Notes: generated from the letters alone by a model not told the origin. 64,000 bases of DNA from Pseudomonas sp. GV085 (GCF_003050925.1 NZ_QAOV01000009.1:124001-188000); one strand, 5' to 3'. Shown: positions 26,270-35,518, counted from the stretch's first letter. Numbers and translations: made by a program.

Positions 26270-27181
26270 ATGAATGAGTCTGTGCGCTTCGAAGATAAAG
26301 TCGTGATCATCACCGGAGCCGGTGGCGGCCTGGGACGGGCGCATGCCCTGCTGTTCGCCAAACAGGGCGCCAGGGTGCTGGTCAACGATCTTGGCGGCTC
26401 GGCCCAGGGTGAGGGCGCCAACGCCTCGGCCGCCGACCGCGTGGTGGCGGACATTCGCCAGGCGGGTGGCATCGCCGAGGCCAACCACGACTCGGTCACT
26501 GACGGTGACAAACTGGTCCAGCACGCCCTGGACGTCTTCGGTCGAGTCGACGTAGTGGTCAACAATGCCGGGATCTTGCGTGACAAGACCTTCCACAAAA
26601 TGGATGACGCCGACTGGGACCTGGTTTACCGCGTCCACGTCGAAGGTGCCTACAAAGTCACCCGCGCCGCCTGGCCGCACATGCGCGAGCAAAACTACGG
26701 CCGGGTGATTTTCACCGCGTCGACCTCGGGCATCTATGGCAACTTCGGCCAGTCCAACTACGGCATGGCCAAGCTCGGTCTCTATGGCCTGACCCGCACC
26801 CTGGCCATCGAAGGCCGCAAGAACAACATCCTGGTCAACGCCATCGCCCCCACCGGCGGCACACGCATGACCGAAGGCCTGATCCCGCCGCAAGTCTTCG
26901 AACAGCTCAAGCCGGAACTGGTCAGCCCGCTAGTGGTGTACCTGGCCAGCGAGAACTGCCAGGAAACCTCCGGTCTGTTTGAAGTCGGCGGCGGCTGGAT
27001 GGGCAAGGTCCGCTGGGAGCGCAGCCTCGGTGCCGGGTTCGATCCACGGACGGGTTTCTCCCCGGAAGACGTGGCGGCGCACTGGCAGCAGATTTGCGAC
27101 TTCGAAGGCGCGGCGCATCCGAAAGACAACATCGAAGCGTTGAAGGAAATGATGGGGAATTTGCAGAGGTATACGCTCTGA
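26270..27181 (+). CDS. Short-chain dehydrogenase, MFE-2 hydroxyacyl-CoA dehydrogenase type
   Basis: SDR of 303 aa. NAD motif TGAGGGLG (15-22), NNAGILRD (98-105), Ser151/Ser153 region and catalytic Tyr164/Lys168 in SNYGMAKLG. The length, the LGGSAQGEGANASAADRVV insert and the C-terminal GGGWMGKVRWERS segment are characteristic of the (3R)-hydroxyacyl-CoA dehydrogenase part of peroxisomal multifunctional enzyme type 2. ATG 26270 follows GGAG by 6 bases. Likely handles a beta-hydroxy acyl-CoA; no acyl-CoA genes are adjacent. Confidence 0.87.
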   Translation: MNESVRFEDKVVIITGAGGGLGRAHALLFAKQGARVLVNDLGGSAQGEGANASAADRVVADIRQAGGIAEANHDSVTDGDKLVQHALDVFGRVDVVVNNAGILRDKTFHKMDDADWDLVYRVHVEGAYKVTRAAWPHMREQNYGRVIFTASTSGIYGNFGQSNYGMAKLGLYGLTRTLAIEGRKNNILVNAIAPTGGTRMTEGLIPPQVFEQLKPELVSPLVVYLASENCQETSGLFEVGGGWMGKVRWERSLGAGFDPRTGFSPEDVAAHWQQICDFEGAAHPKDNIEALKEMMGNLQRYTL

Positions 27182-27254
27182 AAGCGCCGGCAAGGTCACA
27201 TTGACTGACCTTGCCGGTTGTTGCATTTGTCGGCTGGAAACCGTTTGTTACCGA

Positions 27255-28025
27255 TCAGCCGGGAAAGTATTTGACTACCAGTGCCTTCAGATTGGCGGCT
27301 GTTTGCACGTCCATTTTTCCGTCGAAGTTGTCCGGGCGAAAATGCATCTGGAATGCCCGCACCAACTGTTGGAAGCCGCCGTCCGTTGACGCGCCCGAAA
27401 CATCATATCCATAGGATTTGAACAACCCCAGCAATTCGCTTCGGGCTGGAACGCCCGAAGTGTTGTATTGGCGCAGATACTCATCTCGAGTGCTTTCATC
27501 GAACCAGGCGCCGACGCCTTTCAAGTACAGCGCCTGCCAGGGAAACATCGGCCCCGGGTCACTCTTGCGGCCGATCGAAACATCGGAGTGGCCCAAAACC
27601 TGCGTCGGTGTGATATCCGGGTAGCGCTTGAGGATGTTCAGCGCCAATTGTTCAATCGCAGCAATCTGCTCGGGGTGATACGGCGGGAAGGTGAATTCGC
27701 CTTTGTTGTCCGTCGCCAGGTTGACGACTTCAATGCCGATGGACGTGTCATTCAGATTGCTACGGTTACCCCACTGACTGACACCTGCGTGCCAGGCGCG
27801 ACAGGTTTCATCCACCAGGCTGAAAACTTCCTGCACGGTATGGCCGGCTTTCAGGTAACTGGGGTCAGTGATATCTGGAATCAGATAGTGCGCGCTGACA
27901 TACGGGCCGGTCAGGGCACTGACAGAACTTGAAAAGTTTGCGGCCGTGTAGTGAAGAACCAGAAAACGAATTCGACTGTTGAAACTTCTGATTGAGCGAT
28001 ACTGGTTGTAGTTGATGGGTTTCAT
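27255..28025 (-). CDS. N-acetylmuramoyl-L-alanine amidase, AmpDh3-like
   Basis: Zinc amidase of 256 aa that cuts the stem peptide from peptidoglycan. Amidase_2 domain (about 15-170): His25 (LVLHYTA), Glu99 (IGIEVVN), His146 (LGHSDVS) and Asp156 (KSDPG) are the metal and catalytic residues. A C-terminal peptidoglycan-binding domain (about 185-256) contains LVRAFQMHFRPDNFDG. It lacks an N-terminal signal, like P. aeruginosa AmpDh3, which is delivered by type VI secretion; AmpDh2 would carry a lipoprotein signal. ATG 28025 is chosen over an upstream TTG. No immunity or T6SS gene is adjacent. Confidence 0.88.
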   Translation of the reverse strand: MKPINYNQYRSIRSFNSRIRFLVLHYTAANFSSSVSALTGPYVSAHYLIPDITDPSYLKAGHTVQEVFSLVDETCRAWHAGVSQWGNRSNLNDTSIGIEVVNLATDNKGEFTFPPYHPEQIAAIEQLALNILKRYPDITPTQVLGHSDVSIGRKSDPGPMFPWQALYLKGVGAWFDESTRDEYLRQYNTSGVPARSELLGLFKSYGYDVSGASTDGGFQQLVRAFQMHFRPDNFDGKMDVQTAANLKALVVKYFPG

Positions 28026-28256
28026 AATTGCACTCGCATTAAGTAAGTTTGAAGCCGGACGAAGATAAAAGTCGTGCGCCGACTTGCTGTTCAACTTAAT
28101 GGCTCGAGTGCTTTTGGTGTTTACCTATGCTTGTAGGGGCTTTCTGAAAGAAATGTAGGTATTCGAAGTCTTGCCTGGATGGTCAGGGGTTACCGACTGG
28201 CGGCTGTTACTCATCAAAAAACCATCGCCCATAAAAAAAGCGTGGGCACGCTCTCT

Positions 28257-28355
28257 TGTAGGAGCTGCGGTGCGGCGATGGTCGATAACGATAACGCGTG
28301 TGAACCGGATAAATGCGGTGTACTTGAGTCCCTCGCCAGCAAGCTGGCTCCTACA
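28257..28355. repeat. Hybrid REPIN
   Basis: The left arm TGTAGGAGCTGCGGTGCGGC and the right arm CGCCAGCAAGCTGGCTCC belong to different REP classes, but the spacer carries GATAACGATAACGCGTGTGA, the common REPIN core. This looks like arm replacement or decay within one element. Confidence 0.75.
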
Positions 28356-28382
28356 GTTTCCCGGGATTGCGTGAAGAACCAT

Positions 28383-28410
28383 AAAAAAGGCCGCTGCAAA
28401 CGCAGCGGCC
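28383..28410 (-). terminator. Orphan minus-strand terminator
   Basis: On the minus strand: stem GGCCGCTGC, loop GTTT, GCAGCGGCC, then six T residues. It is a strong rho-independent terminator but no protein gene on the minus strand leads into it; the nearest one upstream on that strand is over 6 kb away. Confidence 0.85.
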
Positions 28411-28624
28411 AAGGTAAGACGTTGGATCAGGAGCTACAAATCAACGTCAGTGAACACGGGGCGATGAACCGAATCCTCAATTCATCTGAAGTCTTTCATC
28501 ACGGCGCAGGCCGGCACATCGTGCCTGGAATGGTTTACCGTGACAGCCACGTAAGAATAAGCCCTTGGTGTCGTAGGAAAAATACCAATTACGGACATGC
28601 ACTGTTGCAACCACGGCAACAGTC
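28383..28624 (-). ncRNA. Candidate small RNA ending at the orphan terminator
   Basis: The 3' end is defined by the terminator at 28383-28410. Directly upstream on the minus strand is a 7-bp stem GACGTTG/CAACGTC (28419-28448) whose loop has AGCTCCTGA, and further up an ACTGTTGC/GCAACAGT hairpin (28601-28623). The 5' end is not defined; 28624 is only an outer guess. A 38-codon frame (28598 to 28482) without a ribosome site lies inside. I do not recognise an RNA family. P. aeruginosa has an sRNA (PA0805.1) close to ampDh3, but I cannot show homology. Confidence 0.35.
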
Positions 28625-28767
28625 AGTATTGCTCTGCTCGTCCTCTGGGTGATGACCCTGTGTCAGTCATCCTTTAGAGGTACACCACGAATACCTCCTT
28701 GGTGTGCTTATCGACCCCGGTGCCCGGCAGTAGGGTGAGGCCTTCTGTCACTCACCGGGGAAGACGC

Positions 28768-30561
28768 ATGACAAAAACAACAATGCGCGCCATCTTCACA
28801 CCACAGGCGCTGGCGGCTGCGGTTGCATTGGGTTGCTGTGCCCAGGCGCAGGCCATTTCGTTCAACATTGGGGAAATCGAGGGGACGTTCGACTCCTCGC
28901 TGTCGGTCGGCGCGAGTTGGGGCGTGCGTGATGCGGATAACGCCCTGGTGGGCATTGTCAACGGCGGTTCCGGCCAGTCTTCGACCGGTGACGACGGGCG
29001 ATTGAATTTCAAGAAGGGCGAAACCTTCTCGAAGATCTTCAAGGGCATTCACGACCTCGAGCTGAAGTACGGCGACACCGGTGCGTTTGTGCGTGGCAAG
29101 TACTGGTACGACTTTGAACTGAAGGATGAAAGCCGGCCGTTCAAGGACATCAGCGATCACAATCGCAAAGAAGGCGCCAAGTCTTCAGGCGGACAAATCC
29201 TCGACGCTTTCGTCTATCACAACTACTCCCTCGCCGATTTGCCGGGCACTGTGCGCGCCGGCAAGCAGGTGGTCAGTTGGGGCGAAAGCACTTTCATCGG
29301 CAACTCGATCAACAGCATCAACCCGGTCGACGTGTCCGCGTTCCGTCGACCGGGGGCCGAGATCAAGGAAGGCCTGATTCCGGTCAACATGCTGTTTGCC
29401 TCCCAGGGGCTGACGGACAAGTTGACGGTCGAAGGCTTCTATCAACTGGAATGGGATCAGACGGTTGTCGATAACTGCGGCACTTTCTTTGGCGTCGATG
29501 TAGTGGCGGACGGCTGCAACAAGGGCTACACCGTCGCCAGCCCGGCCATTGCACCGCTGCAGCCGATTGCTGCTGCCTTTGGCCAGGGCTTCAAAGTCAG
29601 CAAGGAGGGGGTGATCGTTCCCCGTGGTGGCGACCGCGATGCCCGGGACTCCGGGCAGTGGGGCACGGCATTGCGCTGGCTGGGGGACGACACCGAATAC
29701 GGCCTGTACTTCATGAACTACCACAGCCGCAGCCCGAACGTCGGGACTACCACCGCCGGGCCCGGTACGCTGGCAAGCCTTCCGGGGATCGTTGCCGCCG
29801 CCAATCGCATCGCCCCCGGCAGTGGTTCGGGCCTGGCCCAAAGTGTGATGCTCGGTCGCGGCCAGTATTACCTCGAATATCCGGAGGACATCCGCCTCTA
29901 CGGTGCGAGCTTCGCTACCACGTTATCCACCGGCACCGCGTGGAGCGGGGAAATCAGCTACCGCCCCAACCTCCCGGTGCAGGTCAACACCAATGACCTG
30001 ACCCTGGCCATGCTCAATCCGATTGCAGGGGGGGCGGCATCGCCCATCGCCACTTCACCGGGGGCCGACAACAAAGGCTACCGCCGCAAGGAGGTGACTC
30101 AAATCCAGAGCACCCTGACGCATTTCATCGATCAGGTTGCGGGTGCGGATCGCCTGACCCTGGTGGGCGAGGCGGCGGTGGTTCGGGTCGGTGGGCTGGA
30201 GCCTCGCACCAAACTGCGCTACGGCCGCGACTCGGTGTTCGGTCAGTATGGTTTCGGCGGTGATACCAATGGCTTCGTGACCTCGACGTCGTGGGGTTAT
30301 CGCGCCCGGGCCATCCTCGACTACAACAACCTCATCGCCGGGATCAATTTCAGACCCAACCTCTCGTGGTCCCACGACGTCGCAGGCTTTGGCCCCAACG
30401 GTCTGTTCAACGAAGGCGCCAAGGCCATCAGCCTCGGTGTCGACGCGGACTATCGCAACACCTACACCGCGAGCCTGAGTTACACCGACTTTTTCGGCGG
30501 GGACTACAACGTCCTCACTGACCGTGACTTCGTGGCGTTGAGCTTTGGTGTGAACTTCTGA
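28768..30561 (+). CDS. DUF1302 outer-membrane protein
   Basis: Predicted beta-barrel of 597 aa with a signal peptide ending near AQAQA (about residue 29). The DUF1302 family is found in Pseudomonas and other proteobacteria next to DUF1329 and is linked to export or handling of hydrophobic compounds; no direct function is established. The sequence has alternating barrel strands and ends VALSFGVNF with the typical terminal Phe. GGGGAAG precedes ATG 28768. It is followed 23 bases later by the DUF1329 gene, then by a MalT-type activator, a conserved trio in Pseudomonas. Confidence 0.9.
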   Translation: MTKTTMRAIFTPQALAAAVALGCCAQAQAISFNIGEIEGTFDSSLSVGASWGVRDADNALVGIVNGGSGQSSTGDDGRLNFKKGETFSKIFKGIHDLELKYGDTGAFVRGKYWYDFELKDESRPFKDISDHNRKEGAKSSGGQILDAFVYHNYSLADLPGTVRAGKQVVSWGESTFIGNSINSINPVDVSAFRRPGAEIKEGLIPVNMLFASQGLTDKLTVEGFYQLEWDQTVVDNCGTFFGVDVVADGCNKGYTVASPAIAPLQPIAAAFGQGFKVSKEGVIVPRGGDRDARDSGQWGTALRWLGDDTEYGLYFMNYHSRSPNVGTTTAGPGTLASLPGIVAAANRIAPGSGSGLAQSVMLGRGQYYLEYPEDIRLYGASFATTLSTGTAWSGEISYRPNLPVQVNTNDLTLAMLNPIAGGAASPIATSPGADNKGYRRKEVTQIQSTLTHFIDQVAGADRLTLVGEAAVVRVGGLEPRTKLRYGRDSVFGQYGFGGDTNGFVTSTSWGYRARAILDYNNLIAGINFRPNLSWSHDVAGFGPNGLFNEGAKAISLGVDADYRNTYTASLSYTDFFGGDYNVLTDRDFVALSFGVNF

Positions 30562-30584
30562 TCTGGCTGAAAAGGATGAATTCA

Positions 30585-31955
30585 ATGCGCAAGATGATTC
30601 TGCAATTGGGCGCCGTTCTGACTCTGAGTCTGCTGGCTGCCAACGTGATGGCTGCGGTGTCGCCGCAAGAAGCTGGCAAGCTCGGCACCAGCCTTACACC
30701 GCTCGGTGCCGAGAAGGCCGGTAATGCCGATGGCTCGATTCCGGCCTGGACCGGCGGCATCCCGAAAAACGCTGGTGCGGTGGACAGCAAAGGTTTCCTG
30801 GCTGACCCGTTCGCCAACGAAAAGCCGTTGTTCGTGATCACCGCGGCGACCGTCGACAAGTACAAGGACAAGCTCTCCGACGGCCAGATCGCAATGTTCA
30901 AGCGCTATCCCGAGACCTACAAAATTCCGGTCTACCCGAGCCATCGCACCGTGGCGTTACCGGCGGAAATCTATGAGTCGGCCAAACGCAGCGCTCTGAA
31001 CGTAACACCGATCAACGACGGTAACGGTCTGGCCAATTTCACCGGCAATCGCTACTACGCGTTCCCGATTCCGAAGAATGGTGTGGAGGTGATCTGGAAC
31101 CACGTCACTCGTTACCACGGCGGCAATCTGCGGCGCACCGTCACCCAGGCGACACCGCAGTCCAATGGCGATTTCACCGTGATCCGCTTCAAGGACGAGG
31201 TCGCCGTGCCTTCGTTGCTCGGCGATCTGAAGCCGGGCGCCGATGAAAACGTCCTCAACTACTTCAAGCAGGAAGTGACCGCCCCGGCCCGGCTGGCGGG
31301 TAACGTGTTGCTGGTTCACGAGACCCTCGACCAGGTCCGGGAACCGCGCAAGGCCTGGATCTACAATGCTGGCCAGCGGCGGGTACGGCGTGCGCCGCAG
31401 GTGGCCTATGACGGCGTCGGCACCTCGTCCGATGGCCTGCGCACCACCGACAATTTCGACATGTTTTCCGGCGCACCGGATCGCTACGACTGGAAACTGG
31501 TCGGCAAGAAGGAGATGTACATCCCCTACAACAGCTACAAGCTCGACTCGCCAGATCTCAAGTACACCGATGTGATCAAGGCCGGGCACATCAATCAGGA
31601 CCTGACCCGCTATGAGCTGCACCGGGTCTGGGAAGTCGTCGCCACGGTCAAGCCGAACGAGCGGCACGTGTACGCCAAGCGCCACATGTACATCGACGAA
31701 GACAGCTGGCAAGTGGCGCTGGCCGACCACTACGACGGGCGTGGTCAGCTCTGGCGCGTCGCCGAAGGGCATGCCCAGTTCTACTACGATCACCAGGTGC
31801 CGGCCTACACCGTCGAAGCGCTGTATGACCTGATCGCCGGTCGCTATATTGCCCTGGGAATGAAGAACGAAGAGAAGCGCAGCTTCGAGTTCAACATCGA
31901 TGCAAAAGCGGGGGACTACACGCCGGCAGCTTTGCGTAGTACAGGGGTTCGGTAG
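30585..31955 (+). CDS. DUF1329 periplasmic/outer-membrane protein (LolB-like fold)
   Basis: Protein of 456 aa with a cleavable signal peptide (about 1-23, ending NVMAA). DUF1329 proteins occur paired with DUF1302 and RND/MmpL-type genes and are thought to carry hydrophobic ligands. Motifs include FPIPKNGVEVIWNHVTRYHG and WQVALADHYDGRGQLWRV. ATG 30585 is 9 bases after AAAGG; an ATG 9 bases earlier is too close to that site. Cotranscribed with the DUF1302 gene and ended by a good terminator. Confidence 0.9.
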   Translation: MRKMILQLGAVLTLSLLAANVMAAVSPQEAGKLGTSLTPLGAEKAGNADGSIPAWTGGIPKNAGAVDSKGFLADPFANEKPLFVITAATVDKYKDKLSDGQIAMFKRYPETYKIPVYPSHRTVALPAEIYESAKRSALNVTPINDGNGLANFTGNRYYAFPIPKNGVEVIWNHVTRYHGGNLRRTVTQATPQSNGDFTVIRFKDEVAVPSLLGDLKPGADENVLNYFKQEVTAPARLAGNVLLVHETLDQVREPRKAWIYNAGQRRVRRAPQVAYDGVGTSSDGLRTTDNFDMFSGAPDRYDWKLVGKKEMYIPYNSYKLDSPDLKYTDVIKAGHINQDLTRYELHRVWEVVATVKPNERHVYAKRHMYIDEDSWQVALADHYDGRGQLWRVAEGHAQFYYDHQVPAYTVEALYDLIAGRYIALGMKNEEKRSFEFNIDAKAGDYTPAALRSTGVR

Positions 31956-31980
31956 GTTTCCTACAGTCTCCTGCACAAAA

Positions 31981-32005
31981 AGGTGACTTCACGGTCACCT
32001 TTTTT
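31981..32005 (+). terminator. Terminator of the DUF1302-DUF1329 operon
   Basis: Stem AGGTGAC/GTCACCT, 6-base loop, followed by a T tract, 25 bases after the DUF1329 stop. Confidence 0.92.
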
Positions 32006-32096
32006 ATAGGGGGGGATCAGTGTGTTGAATACTTCTTCAACAAGCGCTCGGGAGAGGTCTAGGGTGGCGCCAGAATTATAAAAAAGGCGCATCACT

Positions 32097-34640
32097 ATGA
32101 CTGTAATGACGCACTGTCTGGACCGCCCCGGTTTCCTGCCCCGACTGTCGTCCCATCATCTGTCCCGCGAGCGGTTGATCGAGCCCATGCTGGTCTCGAC
32201 TGCGCGGGTGAAGTTGCTCTGCGCACCGGCCGGTAGTGGCAAGAGCGCGTTGCTCAGCGAATGCCTGATGCGTGCACCCCAGAACTATCGGGTCTGTTGG
32301 CTGCCGCTTGCGGGGACTTCGTTGAGTGCAGCCGATTTTCTGTTGCGCCTGGCGCAAGCGTTGGGGTTGCCCTCGGCGGATGAGCCAGGGCTGCTGGCGC
32401 ATCTGGCGCGATTGCAGACGCCCACCTGGCTGTTTCTCGACGATTTCTGCCGCGCACCCAACCCGGAACTCGACCGGATGCTCGATCGCCTGTTGGCCGT
32501 CGCCAGCCCGATGCTGACCTGGTGGCTGAGCTCCCGTCGACGACCCTCCTGCAACTGGCCGCGGCTGCTGCTGGATGATGAGTTGTACGAGTGCGAAGGC
32601 CGGATGCTGGCATTTACCGAGGCCGAAGTCGGGCAGTTGCTCAGTCATGTCGAACCGACCCTGGCGGCACAAACCGCCAAAAGGGTAGTTGAGCGCAGCG
32701 GTGGCTGGTGCGCTGGCGTGCGGATCGCGTTGCTCAATGGTTGTCCGTGGTCGGGTGAGCAGGGGCGTTCGGCGACGCTGCGCGATTATCTGCAGCATGA
32801 GTTGTTCAACACCTTGCCGCCGGAATTGGTCGAGGTCTGGCAAGTGTTGGTTCATCTGCCACGCTTCAACGCCAGTCTGTGCGAGCATCTTTTCGGTACG
32901 GGTGAGGGCGCCCAGTGGCTGCATGTGTTGCAGGAAATGGGTTGCTTCATTGAGCCCTGGGAAGACTCCGTCGAGTGGTTGCGGATCTTTGAGCCATTAG
33001 CCCGGGCGATGCGTGAAGAGCCGACCCCGGCCGGGCGATCCTGGCATCGCCGCGCGTGCCAATGGTTCAGCACCGAAGAAGACTGGCAAGGTGCGTTCGA
33101 GCAGGCTCTGTTGGCGCAGGAGTTCGAAGTTGCGGTCAGCCTGCTGCAGCACTTCAGCCTCGAACATTTGTTCCTGCGCGAAAATGCCTGTCTGTTGTTG
33201 AATCTACACGAGCGTCAGCAGGCTGAGCTGACCCTCGTTACACCGCAATTGGTGGGACTGGTTAGCGCGGCATTGTTGTTTGCCGGGCGCTTCGATCATG
33301 CCGCCGCGTGCATCGAGCAATTGGCACGATTTGCCCCACAGCCTACGCAGGCGCTGCAACGGCAACTGCTGGCACGCTGGCAGGCACAACAGGGCTGGTT
33401 GCTGCATTTGCAAGGTCGCATGGGGGCGGCCCGCGCGCACTTTCTCGACGCGCTGGCCGAGTTGAGCGTCGATGCCTGGCCGGTGCGATTGTTGTGCTTG
33501 TCGGGTTTGACCCAGCAGGCCTTGCTCAACGCCGAACTCGATGCGGCGCAGACGTTCAATCGTGAGGCGCTGTGTCTGGCGCGCGCCCAAGGCTCGCTAT
33601 TGTTCGAAGGGCTGCTTGAACTCGATCACGCGCAGTTGCTGGAGATGCGCGGAGCGCCCCGGCGCGCCGAGAGCTTGTTGGCTGAGGTTTTTGCCTTGTT
33701 GTCCCGACAGGCTGATCGACCGACGCCGTTATTGGGGCGAATTGCCTTGCGGCGAGGACGGTTGGCCCTCTGTCAGGGACAAGATGAGTTGGCCGCCGGT
33801 TTCTTCCAGTCCGGCCTGGAAGACTGCCTGCAAAGCCAGGACAAGCACGCGCTGTATGGCTTTCTCGGGCAAGCGCAGATGGCCGCCAATCAGCGCGATT
33901 ACGCCCTTGCGTTTGATCGTTTGCGCGAAGCCGAACGCGTGATGCAGCAGCGGCAGATTCCCGATACGGTGTATCGCGGGGTGCTGCTGCAAGTCAGCAG
34001 CCATTTCTGGTTGCAGCAAGGGCGACCGGAGTTGGCCTGTGAAGCGCTGACCCGTGTCTTGCGTCACTATCGCGGGCCTCGCGCACGCCACGCGCCACCG
34101 GCCACGCTTCAGCTGATTGCCCGTATCGAGTACCAATTGGTGTTGGCGCAGATGCATTTGCAACAGACGCAAAAGCCGCTGGATCGGCTGCAAGCGTTGC
34201 TCGATCACGCGCAACGGCATGCCATGCTGGCGCTGGAAACGGAATTGCATTTGGTGATCAGCGAAGTGGCGGACCTGACCGCTGAGCCCAGGCTGGCCAA
34301 GGCGGCTTTGGAGGCGGGCCTGGCGCTGGTGGAGCGCTGTAATGGGCAACAGGCGTTGCGTGAACTGGGGCTGCGCCAGCCGAACTTGCTCAGCCGTTTG
34401 CGTGGGGAAGAGTCGGTGACGGCCATGCTCGCCGATGTCAGCCCGCTGAGTACCCGGGAGATTGAGGTGCTGGGTCTCATTGCCCAAGGCGGTTCCAATC
34501 AGCAAATTGCCGAGCGACTGTTCATCTCCTTGCATACGGTGAAAACCCACGCACGGAGAATCCACAGTAAATTGGGGGTTGAGCGTCGGACGCAAGCCGT
34601 GGCGATGGGCAAGAAGCTGGGGCTGATCCTGCCCGTCTGA
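32097..34640 (+). CDS. MalT-type LuxR-family transcriptional regulator
   Basis: Large ATP-dependent activator of 847 aa. Walker A APAGSGKS (43-50) starts a STAND ATPase domain, Walker B-like WLFLDDFCRA follows near residue 125, a long helical TPR-like sensor region spans about 330-770, and a LuxR helix-turn-helix closes the protein (LSTREIEVLGLIAQGGSNQQ, about 780-845). Such regulators bind a small inducer and ATP and then oligomerise. The adjacent DUF1302/DUF1329 operon, ending 140 bases upstream, is its likely target. Inducer unknown. Confidence 0.92.
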   Translation: MTVMTHCLDRPGFLPRLSSHHLSRERLIEPMLVSTARVKLLCAPAGSGKSALLSECLMRAPQNYRVCWLPLAGTSLSAADFLLRLAQALGLPSADEPGLLAHLARLQTPTWLFLDDFCRAPNPELDRMLDRLLAVASPMLTWWLSSRRRPSCNWPRLLLDDELYECEGRMLAFTEAEVGQLLSHVEPTLAAQTAKRVVERSGGWCAGVRIALLNGCPWSGEQGRSATLRDYLQHELFNTLPPELVEVWQVLVHLPRFNASLCEHLFGTGEGAQWLHVLQEMGCFIEPWEDSVEWLRIFEPLARAMREEPTPAGRSWHRRACQWFSTEEDWQGAFEQALLAQEFEVAVSLLQHFSLEHLFLRENACLLLNLHERQQAELTLVTPQLVGLVSAALLFAGRFDHAAACIEQLARFAPQPTQALQRQLLARWQAQQGWLLHLQGRMGAARAHFLDALAELSVDAWPVRLLCLSGLTQQALLNAELDAAQTFNREALCLARAQGSLLFEGLLELDHAQLLEMRGAPRRAESLLAEVFALLSRQADRPTPLLGRIALRRGRLALCQGQDELAAGFFQSGLEDCLQSQDKHALYGFLGQAQMAANQRDYALAFDRLREAERVMQQRQIPDTVYRGVLLQVSSHFWLQQGRPELACEALTRVLRHYRGPRARHAPPATLQLIARIEYQLVLAQMHLQQTQKPLDRLQALLDHAQRHAMLALETELHLVISEVADLTAEPRLAKAALEAGLALVERCNGQQALRELGLRQPNLLSRLRGEESVTAMLADVSPLSTREIEVLGLIAQGGSNQQIAERLFISLHTVKTHARRIHSKLGVERRTQAVAMGKKLGLILPV

Positions 34641-34655
34641 TCAGCGCCGTTGCGT

Positions 34656-35456
34656 TCAGGTTGTCAATGCGTCTGGCTGGTAGCCCATGCGCCAACTCAC
34701 TGCTCGTGTGGCAGACAGCAAACGCTGCGCCGCGGGACCGTTTTCATCGGCATGGAACAGCGAGGTCGGCCCGACCACGGTCAGTACTGCCGCAATCTTG
34801 CCCATGGCGTTGAATACCGGTGCCGACAAGGCATCCACACCGGGCATCAACAATCCATGCACATGATGCAGGCCCCGTTGGCGGATCTGTTCGCACATCG
34901 TCGTGTACGCCTGATCGTCCGCCAAACTGTGGGTGGCGCTGCCCTGCAATTCCTGGTCGCGCAGGTCCACGGTTTCACGCCTGGGCAGGTAGGCGCCAAA
35001 TACCAGTCCCGTCGAAGAACTGAGCAATGGCAACACCGAGCCCAGTTGTGTCACCACCGTCACCGCACGCACCGCCGGTTCGATATGCACCACGGTCGCG
35101 CCCTGGTTACCCCATACCGCCAGAAAACAGGTTTCGTTCAAGTCGTCACGCAACTCGGCCAAGGGCAGGGCGGCGACTTTCAGCACGTCCATACTGTTGA
35201 GTGCCGCCAACCCTACGCGCAAGGCTTCGCGGCCCAGGCCGTAATGGTTGGTGGCGGCGTTCTGTTCGGCAAAACCGCTGGCGATCAAGGCCTGCAAATA
35301 GCGGTGAACCTTGCTCGCCGGCATCTGCACGTGTTCAGCCAGGCGCGACAGCGAAGTCGAGGGCGACAACTCGGCCAGAGCCTTGAGGATGTCGGTGCCA
35401 ACCTCGGCCGAGCGGACTTTCTGTTTGCCGTTGCTGTCGCTGGTAGGTTTTTCCAT
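34656..35456 (-). CDS. hmgR: IclR-family repressor of homogentisate genes
   Basis: IclR regulator of 266 aa, N-terminal winged helix-turn-helix (about 15-80: ILKALAELSPSTSLSRLAEH) and C-terminal effector domain (about 95-255). In P. putida HmgR represses hmgABC and releases DNA when homogentisate binds. It is divergent from hmgA, and the 164-base gap carries inverted ATTACG/CGTAAT half-sites. Convergent with the LuxR gene, 15 bases apart. Confidence 0.9.
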   Translation of the reverse strand: MEKPTSDSNGKQKVRSAEVGTDILKALAELSPSTSLSRLAEHVQMPASKVHRYLQALIASGFAEQNAATNHYGLGREALRVGLAALNSMDVLKVAALPLAELRDDLNETCFLAVWGNQGATVVHIEPAVRAVTVVTQLGSVLPLLSSSTGLVFGAYLPRRETVDLRDQELQGSATHSLADDQAYTTMCEQIRQRGLHHVHGLLMPGVDALSAPVFNAMGKIAAVLTVVGPTSLFHADENGPAAQRLLSATRAVSWRMGYQPDALTT

Positions 35457-35518
35457 GGTGGCGGTTTGATCCTGTAACGAATGGGCGTCTTTATAGCTTG
35501 ACGGTCAATACCAATCAA

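Larger units (their letters stand above)
28026..28767. other. Long intergenic region between ampDh3-like and DUF1302 genes
   Basis: About 740 bases without a convincing protein gene. It holds promoters for two divergent genes, a hybrid REPIN (28257-28355), an isolated minus-strand terminator (28383-28410) with possible RNA gene upstream, an 8-bp hairpin (28601-28623), and an ACACCA/TGGTGT inverted repeat (28682-28705) just before the DUF1302 gene. Confidence 0.6.

Noticed and set aside
28482..28598. 38-codon minus-strand small protein
   Set aside because: No Shine-Dalgarno sequence before the ATG; kept only as an alternative within the small RNA finding.
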